Source: Adiantum capillus-veneris (lineage: Eukaryota > Streptophyta > Polypodiopsida > Polypodiales > Pteridaceae). From it: 64,000 nt of DNA. Numbering within the stretch: position 1 is the stretch's first letter; every line of letters begins with the position of its first letter. Made by a program: the position numbers and the translations under genes. Shown one piece after another: positions 55,385 to 64,000 of this stretch. The notes under the pieces are model-generated. The model had not been told where the DNA came from, searched no databases, and worked only from the letters and a program-made list of their open reading frames with translations. Where the stretch lies: NCBI GenBank assembly GCA_014529385.2, contig CM043958.1, positions 138,486,398 to 138,550,397 on the forward strand. The letters are read 5' to 3'.

Positions 55385-56704
55385 ACGATCGATTTCTCTT
55401 CTACCGGGAAATCCGATCCTTTTTACGCGACACTTATAGATTTAGACAGAGATCAATCGACTTCCTGTGCATCCGGAGATGCGGGAAGAGATCATGAAGA
55501 AGATTCACGTGAGGAGTACGACCCACCTTGGCCTACTCATGCGGAGCTTGAAGAGATGGAGCATCGACGATTGATCAACGATGCAACAAAGATGATGCTA
55601 AATTTTGCGAAGGACCCAAAATTTGCAAAATTTATGAGCCAGACCTCCTTTGAGGAGGTGCACTCACAGTGGCGGCAAACCACGGAGCCACCCCTCAAAC
55701 CGGCACTCAAGAAACCTCTTACTCCAAGGATGTTTACAGAGCAAGAATTAGAAGAGATGGTTGAGACACGGATTTCTCAGCTTTTTGACGTGCAGAACAA
55801 AGCCCTAAAGCACGACAAAAAGTAGAAGGAAAGGCACTGACTTCCCGAGTTATTTGGGTCGTCAGTCTACATTTGCCTCGGCAAGAAAGCAGAAGCATGT
55901 GCGATTTGAAGGAGTACCCAGTTCTTCTTCTTCTTCTGACAGTTCTTCTAGCTCCTCTGATTCGAGCGAAGAAGACAGAAAAGGGAAAAAGCGAAGCAAA
56001 AAGCAAAGCTTTGGAAAGGGCAAGAAAAAGGCAAAGAAGTCTAAATCTCGCCCAGTTGTTGACAGTTCTACAGAGGACTCGTCTTCGGATAGTTTGGACT
56101 CTGATGACAACAGCTTTTATGCAAAGAAGAATAATTTTTATAAAGCCAACCAATATGACTTTCTGGAGGATAAAAGCAAGAGAGTCCGAGAGTTTAAAGA
56201 AGGTGGACAATCAATTAAATTTGACACGTTTTCTGGATATCGAGATGCTTGGAAGGCTTTGGCCTTCATTCAGCAGTTTGACATAGCTTTCTTCTGAGGG
56301 CGTTACTCAGAGCACTCCAAGATTCGAAGGGCTACCTCTTACTTCAAGGGCAATGCTCGAACTTGGTGGTCCACGCTTCTATTGAACAAGATAGCGCTAG
56401 TTAAATGGCTGAAATTTAAAAGGCTTTTTATTTCTTCTTGGTTGACTTGGGAGTATGAACGCGACATACGAACTGCTTGGAACCATCTTCGGATGACCAA
56501 GAAGGATACATTGGACGCATATTGCGAGAGATTCTAGAGATCTTTTCTACTAGCCTCTTCATTTAAGATCTCGTTCAAAGAACAGATTGAGCGGTTTACC
56601 TTGGGACTTCCTACAGAGATCCGAGTTCACTGCTTAGAGCAAAAGTCAGATTCCATTCAGGAACTGATGAGTCATGCGAAACGGGGTTTTGCCATTCACC
56701 ACAT
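55385..56704 (+). pseudogene. Ty3/gypsy gag (broken)
   Basis: N-terminal frame to 55825: an acidic linker and WPTHAELEEMEHRRLINDAT. Then 55854-56297: a Ser-rich and Lys/Arg-rich stretch and the start of the gag core (FDTFSGYRDAWKALAFIQQF DIAFF). A stop follows and the core continues (RRATSYFKGNARTWWSTLL, AWNHLRMTKKDTLDAYCERF, QIERFTLGLPTEIRVHCLEQ). At least three breaks. The SR-rich linker before the capsid core is shared with the 24-25 kb gag. Confidence 0.83.
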
Positions 56705-56950
56705 ATGAAATCATGGCGTAAAGGACCGAACAGACTTCGAACAATGAAAGTAGAAAGAGGAAGAGCAACCCAGAAAAGAAACAAGCTCACTCTTCGAGAG
56801 ATAGCCCTTTACATCAAAGAGGGGAAGTGCTTTGGATGCGGGGAAACTGGGCATATCTCCGCGAAGTGCCCTAAAAAAGCACCGAAAGAACAGAACGACA
56901 CGGATGAAGACATGCCAGAGGGTTCGAAAGCAGCTGAGGAACGTGGATGA
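56705..56950 (+). CDS. Gag zinc knuckle
   Basis: 81 residues, basic, with CFGCGETGHISAKCPKKAPK: a clean CX2CX4HX4C nucleocapsid knuckle. It would follow the gag core if the stop at 56705 were absent. Confidence 0.85.
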   Translation: MKSWRKGPNRLRTMKVERGRATQKRNKLTLREIALYIKEGKCFGCGETGHISAKCPKKAPKEQNDTDEDMPEGSKAAEERG

Positions 56951-56959
56951 AAAGGCAAG

Positions 56960-57684
56960 ATGAAAGCAGGACTGGTTCCAGATTGCATGGGTACTGACCC
57001 AAGCACGATCGACGAGAGTACAGAACTTTGCCGAGCTTCGGGCAAAGGGAAAGACCAAGAAGCCCTGATTTCTTTTGATGTAGGAGCGAAGGCCAACTTC
57101 ATTTCACCTGAATTGGTGGCACGGCTCGAGATCACACCTGATCGGATGGGACCACTAGCAGAGGCAGTTCTAGCGGCACCCGACAGGGATGTAGCCATTA
57201 CACCTATCATTAACAAACTTCGGTTGCATTGCCAGGGGTATTTGGGGCATGAGACTTCTACATAATGCCCTTGGAAGGTTGTGATGTCCTCTTGGGAATT
57301 CCCTGGTACCATAAGAACAACGCCGTGGTCGACTATCGGGCGAGAAAAGCGACTTTGACTACAGAAAAGGACCGAACTATTGTACTTGATGTAAAACTTA
57401 AGGGCGAGTCTGTCCCTATTGTATCGGCTTTGGCCGTTTCAAAATTAATGAAATCCAGTCTGTTTGTTTACTCGATCTTTTTGAGAGATTTGAATGATGA
57501 GAATAGGACAAATCTGTTTGAACTTGATAAAGAACGCCAAGATTTTCTCCACACTCATGCTGATTGCTTTTTAGAGGGCCTGCCAGACGAGTTACCACGA
57601 GCTCGTCCTGAGGATCATACCATTGATCTAATACTTGGAAGCACTCCACCGAACCGGCCACCTTATCGTGTGAGCCGAGCCTAG
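56960..57684 (+). pseudogene. Ty3/gypsy protease and pre-RT region
   Basis: ALISFDVGAKANFISPELVA is the protease active-site region, but the usual D-S/T-G reads D-V-G, a lost key residue. One stop at 57265 is followed by CDVLLGIPWYHKNNAVVDYR (the L-G-x-x-W motif). The linker (LPRARPEDHTIDLILGSTPP, PPYRVSRA) leads to RT. Confidence 0.82.
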
Positions 57685-57689
57685 AACAA

Positions 57690-58469
57690 AGAAATTATGA
57701 ACCAAGTGAAAGACCTCTTGGAAAAGGGTCTTGTCCAGCCTAGTACTTCACCGTATTGCTCTCCAGTGTTGTTGGTTTTGAAGAAAGACGGATCTTGGAG
57801 AATGTGCATTGATTATAGAACTCTCAACAAAATCACCATCAAGAACAGATTTTCGATTCCGAGGATCGATGATATTCTTGACCGACTACAGGAATCCTCG
57901 TGTTTTAGCAGGATTGACTTGAAGAGCGGATATCATTAGATCCGAATCGCGCCCGGAGATGTCTACAAGACAGCTTTTCGGACGACTTTTGGGTTATTTG
58001 AGTTTTTGGCGATGCCTTTTGGCCTAACCAATGCTCCAATGACATTTAACTGGATGATGGACATGATTTTTTGACAGTATAGACTATTTGTTGGCACTTT
58101 CTTTGACGACATCATTGTTTTCTCCAAGAATGAGGGAGTACATAGAGAACATTTGGTATAGGTCTTTCAGGCATTACGAGATCACAAGTTGGTGATTAAT
58201 GCAAAGAAAATTGAATTTTTCCTACCAGAGATACACTTTTTGGGACACATTGTGTCAGCAGTAGGAGTGCAGATGGAACCGGCCAAGATAGAGACTATTC
58301 GTGATTGGCCCGATTTGAAGAATGTCCATGAGGTTAGAACTTAGAAGCTTCATGGGCTTGTGTTCGTACTACTAGCGGTTCATTAGAAAGTTTGCAGAGG
58401 TTGCTTCCCCTTTGCATTTGTTGACGCAAAAAGGAGTCTCTTTCTCGTGGGGACCCACAAAGGTGATTG
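57690..58469 (+). pseudogene. Ty3/gypsy reverse transcriptase
   Basis: [50 protein letters not shown] then a stop, [20 protein letters not shown], then the catalytic box F-F-D-D at 58099-58110 with both Asp present, LVINAKKIEFFLPEIHFLGH and a thumb with stops. It is cut at 58469 by the nested element. Confidence 0.9.
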
Positions 58470-59206
58470 TGTAACGAACTGCTGACGTGTCAAAGCCTAA
58501 AGAATGGAGCCAACTTATAGATGTGGCCGAGGGGCCTAAACTGTCACAAAGTGATGACGTGGCTGTCCCATAGCAGAAACCCTAACCCTAATTTCTGCAA
58601 GAAACCCTAACTGTTGAAACCCTAATTTTGAAAACCCTAACCCTAAAACCTGCAAACCCTAATTCTAGAAACCCTAATCCTAAAACCTATAAACCCTAAT
58701 TCTAAAAACCCTAACCCTAAAATTTGCAAACCCTAATTCTGGAAACCTTAACCCTAAAACTATAGAAACCTTAACCCTACCCTTGAGGCCAGCAGGGAGA
58801 TTTTCAAAAACTGCGTTGGCTGATGACGTGGCAAGTTGTATGGATTTTCCTGATTTACGTTGGCAGCTTTTTGGCTTTGCTTTTGGACCAGATGCTTTTA
58901 AGTTTGAAGGCTTTTTACTGTAACTGCTTTTCAGGCCAAGGGCCTTTAAATATGAGGCTAGGGCTCATTCTCTGGCATGCTTCCTGGCGAAGGTGCAGAG
59001 TCTGGAGTACCAGCTTGTACTGTGTTGATGCAATATAAAGAAATACCGAAAGGGGCGCCAAGGTTTGGGGCCAAAACTCTCTTGGGTGGAATTCCGCCGC
59101 TCCGTGTCTCGTGTCGTCTCTCTCTTTCAGTTCAGTTGTTATTGAAGTGCTAAAAGTCTGTTCAGTCTGTTCTTTTCTATTGTCACGTGGTGCCCATCTT
59201 CTGACA
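58470..59206 (+). repeat. 5' LTR of the nested element, with degenerate CCCTAA repeats
   Basis: 737 bp. 58575-58790 is filled with about 20 CCCTAA/CCCTAAA-type words separated by TTCTG/AAACCTGC-like spacers. The rest aligns with the 3' LTR from GGCAGCAGGGAGATT on. Confidence 0.9.
58575..58790 (+). repeat. Interstitial telomere-like repeat (degenerate)
   Basis: Repeated AAACCCTAA words with spacers. Such telobox-containing sequence occurs in plant promoters and in telomere-derived repeats. Here it is part of a retrotransposon U3. Confidence 0.9.
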
Positions 59207-59399
59207 GTGGTATCAAAGTATCAAGCATTGTGCTTTTTTGAAAGCATACCGGTCCTACAAAAGAGCAGATAGAGCTATTGACTATTGGAATTTTATTTGA
59301 GGTATCTTTGCCCTCCAACCTGGGCTTATTAGCCACTCCCACCCTTACTTCATTGCGCATCGGGCGCGGTCCCGTCTTCACCGCTCATGTCTTACAGGG

Positions 59400-59815
59400 C
59401 ATAAGCCAATGAAGATCACTTGCAAGAGAAGGATCTAGATTTGTTTCAAGTCATTGTTTTTCTCAGAAGCAGTGCCATGCAGATGTTGATGTCTACAGCT
59501 ACCAAGCAGCATACTCCAAGGACTTGGCAAGCTTTCAAGCAAAATTTTTGCCCGAAGTTATATGGTTTCTGACATCTTCCTTCGGAGTGCAACTTTTGGC
59601 AGAGGGGTATCCTGAAATGCTTGCTATGGAAACCCTAGCAGATTATATCTTGAAATTTCTCGACATCTCTCAATAGATGTCTCTTCTCGAGTTGATGACC
59701 TTGGAGGTTCGGTGCGATTGCTATCTTGGGACTACCATTGCCGCCAAAGAAACACTATCTGTCCAAGAGCTGATGGACCATGCTGTGCTCGGCTACGACC
59801 TTACGGAATGAACCT
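59400..59815 (+). pseudogene. Gag-like remnant of the nested element
   Basis: Broken frames read HTPRTWQAFKQNFCPKLYGF and later MTLEVRCDCYLG and LSVQELMDHAVLGYDLTE, which resemble the gypsy gag core (W-x-x-F-K-x-x-F) and its end (S-x-Q-E-L-M-x-H-A, also seen at 56670). Several stops. No capsid could be made. Confidence 0.6.
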
Positions 59816-60068
59816 AACCCTAATTTTTGGTGCAAGTTTCAAGATGGAAAGTCAATCGACTTTTTGAGCTCGATTGATGTCGAGATTGCTTTTTAAGTTT
59901 GAGTTCTGTTTGATCTTGTTTGGTGATCCTGTTTGGAATTTGTTTGAAATGGATGTATTTGTTTTGGTGCCGATTTGAATTGTTTGACTCTGGTTTGATA
60001 CTGGTTTCAATGATTGGTGATTTTACTCCCGGGTGGAGAAGTGAGAAATACTGTTTTGGTATTATATG

Positions 60069-60229
60069 AACCTCGGAACGACGTAGGCCGATGCTTGGGG
60101 AGCGTTTTGTTGTATGTTTGGAAACCTCGGAATGACGCAGGCCGATGCCTGGGGAGCGTTCCGTTGTATGCTAGAAAACCTCCGAACGACGCAGGTCGAT
60201 GCCTGGGGAGCGTTTGGTTGTATAGTCCT
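60069..60229 (+). repeat. 54-bp tandem repeat, three copies
   Basis: Units with AACGACGCAGGCCGATGCCT GGGGAGCG repeat in register and in one reading frame (RNDAGRCLGSV three times, 18-residue period). Inside the nested element. Confidence 0.88.
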
Positions 60230-60533
60230 CTGAGCTCATGGCCCGGACCTTTTTAGGTTATTTGCGAGGGGAGTGACGAGGTAGTCATTGAGTAGCTTCA
60301 TACCGCAGATCGTTTGTCTCGGGGGAGTGCTCAGCGGCGCTGTTTGTTGTGTCTTGTAACATGCATATGTAAGCATTTGTGTTGCATTGTGATGTACCAA
60401 TTACTGAATATTCCTAATTGGATGGGATTGCCTGGGTATGTAATTTTAGTGCATTAAGACACACGTGGAAGATCAGTACGGTCTAGATGGCTAATTTTAC
60501 TACGTCGGAATATCAAGAGTTCCGATCTGGACG

Positions 60534-60669
60534 AAAGGAGAAGCTAGCTCCTTGATCAAAACAGCCGAAAGGAGAAGCTAACTCCTTGATCAAAATAGCC
60601 GAAAGGAGAAGCTAACTCCTTGATCAAAAGAGAAGAAAGGAGAAGCTAACTCCTTAATAAAAGAGCAAA
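60534..60669 (+). repeat. 34-bp tandem repeat, four copies
   Basis: AAAGGAGAAGCTAACTCCTT occurs at 60534, 60568, 60602 and 60636. Each unit contains the short inverted repeat GGAG..CTCC. It lies upstream of the 3' LTR. Confidence 0.92.
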
Positions 60670-60745
60670 TTGATTGTCCCTCGGAATGTCCCTGGGAATG
60701 ACCCTCGAAATTTTTGAGCTAAATTGAGTTGTTTTGCAGAGATGC

Positions 60746-61207
60746 TGTAATCGTAGAAACCCTAACCCTAACCCTAACCCTAACCCTGAGGGCAGCAGGG
60801 AGATTACCGAAAATTGCGCTGGCTGATGATGTGGCAGGCTGTACGGATTTCCGTGATTTATGCTGCCAGCTTTTTGGCTTTGCTTTTGGACCAGATGGTT
60901 TTAAGTTTGAAGGCTTTTTACTTTAACTGCTTTCAAGCCAAGGGCCTTTAATATGAGGCTAGGGCTTATTCTCTGGCATGCTTCTTGGCGAAGGTGCAGA
61001 GTCTGGAGTACCAGCTTGTATCGTGTTGATGCAATATAAAGAAACACCGAAAGGGGCGCCAAGGTTTGGGGCCAATACTCTCTAGGGTGGAATTCCGCCG
61101 CTCCGTGTCTCGTGTCGTCTCTCTCTTTCAGTTCAATTGTTATTGAAGTGCTAAAAGTCTGTTGAGTTTGTTCTTTTCTATTGGCACGTGGTGCCCGTCT
61201 TGTGACA
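60746..61207 (+). repeat. 3' LTR of the nested element, short telomere-like array
   Basis: 462 bp. Starts TGTAATCGTAGAAACC and has five consecutive CCCTAA-type units at 60759-60788. Lacks the 5' ~270 bp of the other LTR. Confidence 0.88.
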
Positions 61208-61212
61208 GACTG

Positions 61213-61590
61213 CCTTTCAGTCATGAAAGAGAAATTGACTACAGGACCAGTTTTGACTCTGTCGGACTTGTAGAAGTCATTTGAAGTATATTGTCGTAGT
61301 CTGGGTGCAGTCTTAATGCAAGAAGGCCATGTCATTGCCTACGAGAGCCGATTGTTCTCAAGGTCGGAATTGACAACACAAATTTATGAGAGCTTTTGGC
61401 ACTTATCCATGCTCTTACTTAGTGGCGACATTACCTACTCAGAGCAGATTTTACTGTCTTCACAGACCTTCAGAGTTTACGCTACTTCTTGTCACAGAAG
61501 CAAGCAACTATCGAAAAGCAGATGTGTGGGCGAACATCTTGTCACAGTTTCACTTCCAGATAGTCCAATGTCCATGTGTAGGGACATAAG
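61213..61590 (+). pseudogene. Ty3/gypsy RNase H, resumed after the nested element
   Basis: EKLTTGPVLTLSDL, then SLGAVLMQEGHVIAYESRLF and SRSELTTQIYE. The usual catalytic D-A-S before G-A-V-L reads C-R-S, so an active-site residue is lost. One stop and frameshifts follow into the integrase. Confidence 0.82.
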
Positions 61591-61593
61591 AAT

Positions 61594-62460
61594 TTGGTGG
61601 CGGATGCTTTGTCCCGGAAGTCGTTGGTTCTGGCTATTTCCGCAATACATCATACGAGCTTCGAGGATATGGTCGATCAGTATGCCATGGATACAGATTT
61701 TGCAGATATTTTCACTTGGATACGGAATGGGGAGATAGTAGCGGGATATTCCATTCGGGATGGCTACTTGATGAGGAAAACGATATTGTGCGTCACACAA
61801 TTGTTGAGGGAAAAGGTTATGACTGAATGCCACTGTCCACCTTTTATGGGTCACCGCAACATTGCTACCACCTTGAAAGGTGTGGAGAAATACTTCTTTT
61901 GGCCAAGACTCAAGAAGGACGTGGATGATTTTGTGCGCAGTTGCTTGGTATTCCAGAAGGTCAAGTTTGATAGGCGTAAAGCACAGGGATTGTTACAACC
62001 TTTACCCATACCCACCCGCCCCTGGGAAAGTATTGCAATGGATTTCATTTTTGATCTCTCGAGAACACAGAGTGGTCACGATGGTATCTGGACTGTTATT
62101 GACAGATTTAGCAAGCAAGCTCATTTCATTCTAGTGAAGAAAATAGTCAAGCCGGATCACTTAGCGAGACTATTTGTGGCCCAGATCTTCAGATTACATG
62201 GCATGCCTGAGACGATTGTCTTTGACAAGGACCCCTAATTCACGAGTTTGTTTTGAAAGGCTATTTGAGAGAACATTCGCACGCTGTTGCAGTTCTCGTT
62301 ATCTTTCCATCCGCAGACTGACGGGCAATCCGAGATTGCCAATTCAGTGGTACTAGATTTATTGAAGTCTTATATCTTGGATCAAAAGACTCAATGGGAA
62401 AAGTATTTACCTTTGGTGGAATTTGCCTACGTGACAATTCACAATGCTTTTGTCACGTGA
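61594..62460 (+). pseudogene. Ty3/gypsy integrase, large intact portion then stops
   Basis: The 61594-62238 frame (214 residues) starts DALSRKS, the end of RNase H, then zinc HHCC (ECHCPPFMGHRNIATT, CLVFQKVK with the first Cys kept and the second changed to Q/K context), core Asp in AMDFIFDLSRTQSGHD, and second Asp in TIVFDKDP, followed by a stop. Beyond it, FHPQTDGQSEIANSVVLDLL holds the catalytic Glu, and YLPLVEFAYVTIHNAF the core end. Sequence similarity stops near 62460. Confidence 0.87.
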
Positions 62461-62470
62461 CACATCCAAC

Positions 62471-63680
62471 CCTATGTGTCCGTGGACAAGCTACAACATG
62501 ACCAGGGTTCAGTTCAGTCAAGTCAGTCTAGGATAGGAAGCGATTTGGCACTTTTGTGAGTCTGTTCGCAGACCGTGCGTGTCCATACACTTAGATTAGA
62601 TGCATATCCTCTGGTTGCACACAGCATGACCATCATATTCGAGTCAGATCCCATCAGTAGCATTTTTACAATGCATAGACCGATTTTCCCTATTTTTGAC
62701 ATTTTTCACTTATTATTTTTAAGTGACTTTTGTTGGAAAGTAGGTAGGGCAATTTTGCTAAGATAATATATAAGCAAACCAGAGTTAGCACTTTCTGACA
62801 GAAGAGGCAACAGGAGCATTGCTCAACAGGCACCTTCTCAAGCAAGAAGACTTTGGCGATTTCAGCCCACAGATCAGCGATTCCCTCATGCATACTAGCG
62901 TTTTGGGCAACCTCTGGCCAGCGTTTTCAGCACGGGACTTCGGCAAGCAAAGGACTAGCAAATGTAGTGTTTTCAAATAGCCTCCGTAGCGTTTTTGCAC
63001 AGCCATACCAGTGATTTTCAGCAGGAGATTTCAGCCTTTAGACAGCGTTTTGCAAACTCTGCATCAGCCTTTTACATGCAGCCATTCCAGCATTTTCAGC
63101 ATGGTGTTTCTGTTAGCAAGGGGACACCAAAACAAGGACAGACCCAGCCAGCAGATCGGCGTTTTTAACTCAGCCAGTCAGCGTTTTTGATCCAGCACAT
63201 CAGCGTATGTAGCAGCAGGAACCAGCGTTTTGCAATAGCATATTCAGCCAAAGGACCATCGGACTTAGCGGATAAAGGACAACCCGACAAGAAACATCCC
63301 AAAGCATTCAGTTTTCAGCCATAGTCTCGTCCTCGTCATCCACACCGTCGACCTCGACATAGCCCCATTAGATTTGCATCAGCATCTTGTACCAGTTTGT
63401 GCAAACAATAGTAGACCACTCTTGCCATCGAGAGTGGGGCCTTCGTAGGAGGGTTTTACACCGTCCCGGTGTCGTATTGTCTTCTCTCTCTATCTCTCAG
63501 TCTTAGCTGTAAAACCGGCCTGTTAACTTCAAAAAGGGCGGTAGACTTTACTTCAAACCTTGATTTAGCTTTCACCCATTGTTAGTCGTCTATTCTACCT
63601 GTGCTATAATGACACAAGAGAGGGGAATGGGATACAGATGCTAGAATGCATCTCTATGCGAGTCAGACACTAGATTGGCC
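62471..63680. other. Unassigned DNA with dispersed CAGCGTTTT motifs
   Basis: No gene. From 62800 to 63260 the words CAGCGTTTT, CAGCATTTTCAGC and TAGCGTTTT recur roughly every 30-60 bp. Around 63440-63500, ACACCGTCCCGGTGTCG forms a short palindrome followed by CT-rich sequence. It may be the leader of the inverted element at the right edge. Confidence 0.5.
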
Positions 63681-63684
63681 CCTA

Positions 63685-64000
63685 AATAGGCGCCCCTTTC
63701 GGTATTTCTTTATTCTTTGAGAGGGTAAATTTACAAAGTAGAGTCCTGGGAATCCTTTGTCTATATCCAACTAGATACCACTTGATTTGGCCAAATTTCG
63801 GCAGCATAACAGCCCCAAAACTTGCGCGAAACCAATTCCCCTGCTGGAACTCACTTCCACTCGCATAAACCCTCTGATTCCAACTCAAAAAGAGCAATTA
63901 CAGCTCGTTGGAATTTCTGTTTTTTTTCACTTGTTTTGAGCCCCAACACTTCCCAAAAGTGTTCTCTGACAATTGGGCACTGTTCCCAATGCACCTGGCA
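63685..64000 (-). repeat. LTR of a related gypsy family in inverse orientation, cut by window end
   Basis: GGCGCCCCTTTCGGTATTTC (63690-63709) is the reverse complement of the R/U5 block of the LTRs at 55.2, 59.04 and 61.04 kb, with the GGGGCCAAT neighbour also kept (inverted, 63677). The remainder to 64000 would be U3. Confidence 0.7.

Larger units (their letters stand above)
58470..61207 (+). mobile_element. Non-autonomous LTR retrotransposon, 2.7 kb, with telomere-like repeats in its LTRs
   Basis: LTRs at 58470-59206 and 60746-61207 both start TGTAA and end GACA. Target duplication GATTG (58465-58469) / GACTG (61208-61212), one mismatch. PBS TGGTATCAAAG follows the left LTR at 59208. The interior contains a broken gag-like core and tandem repeats, and no pol. 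Its LTRs share the AAGAAATACCGAAAGGGGCG block with the host gypsy, so it probably uses that family's proteins. Confidence 0.9.
54540..62470 (+). mobile_element. Ty3/gypsy element with gag-pro-RT-RH-INT, split by a nested LTR element
   Basis: A 5' LTR ends at 55371 (AAGTCTGTTACA), followed by PBS TGGTACCAGAGA. Gag, zinc knuckle, protease, RT, RNase H and integrase follow in gypsy order to about 62460. The element at 58470-61207 interrupts it between RT and RNase H. The 3' end of pol and the 3' LTR are absent in plus orientation, so it is truncated. The left LTR edge is uncertain. Same lineage as the 22.7-43.0 kb gypsy by gag and RT wording. Confidence 0.85.

Noticed and set aside
58810-58860. 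CTGATGA-containing segments in the nested LTRs as a hammerhead ribozyme (retrozyme-like)
   Set aside because: The CTGATGA word is present at 58818 and about 60816, but I found no matching GAAA core and stems in the right positions.

Overview
The window is a repeat-dense stretch of a large land-plant nuclear genome. It holds Ty3/gypsy elements of more than one type, Ty1/copia elements primed from the initiator-Met tRNA, a CACTA transposon with plant-type TNP2 transposase, a Penelope-like element (PLE), long (CT)n/(GA)n/(GT)n microsatellites, and three exons of a plant PTBP3-like RNA-binding protein with normal GT-AG introns. The PLE and the amount of nested retroelement DNA would fit a fern, lycophyte or gymnosperm, but I cannot name the species from sequence alone. 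Nothing looks bacterial, organellar or viral.

Layout. 1-7.1 kb: decayed minus-strand Ty3/gypsy pol, split by a CACTA element (2886-6668, TSD AAT). 7.1-8.3 kb: promoter-like DNA with a TATA box, duplicated 5'-leader and a possible exon. 8338-22460: a gag-only Ty1/copia element. Its 5' LTR is split by a 7.0-kb minus-strand non-autonomous gypsy-derived element (8448-15431, TSD CCTTT). That element carries a solo LTR ending at 13689. The copia body also carries a minus-strand PLE (about 18.4-19.8 kb), and a solo LTR (20807-21368, TSD ATATT) sits inside a 154-bp tandem duplication of its gag. 22658-43044: a plus-strand Ty3/gypsy element (TSD ATTCT). An 11.4-kb minus-strand Tat/Ogre-like gypsy (26294-37708, TSD CTAG) is inserted in its RT/RNase H boundary, a 3'-truncated copia follows at 37970-~40.84 kb, and a 5'-truncated LINE (41719-42441) lies in its 3' LTR. 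43066-48184: a second member of the 8.4-15.4 kb non-autonomous family (TSD GTACA). 48.2-52.0 kb: short tandem repeats, then minus-strand copia and gypsy pol remnants. 52133-52658: PTBP3-like exons 1-3. 54.5-62.5 kb: a plus-strand gypsy with gag, protease, RT, RNase H and integrase, split by a 2.7-kb non-autonomous LTR element (58470-61207, TSD GATTG/GACTG) whose LTRs contain telomere-like CCCTAA repeats. 63.7 kb to the end: a related LTR in the opposite orientation.

Most of the sequence can be read as nested insertions, and several boundaries are fixed by paired TG..CA termini, PBS/PPT sites and matching target duplications. Removing the Tat element restores an uninterrupted reading of the host RNase H region. 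Almost every TE coding region has stops or frameshifts, so little here appears autonomous. The most interesting items are the PLE reverse transcriptase and its perfect hairpin, the zinc-knuckle reading frame upstream of gag in the Tat/Ogre-like element, the PTBP3-like gene 5' end, and a possible host gene whose intron absorbed the nested copia.
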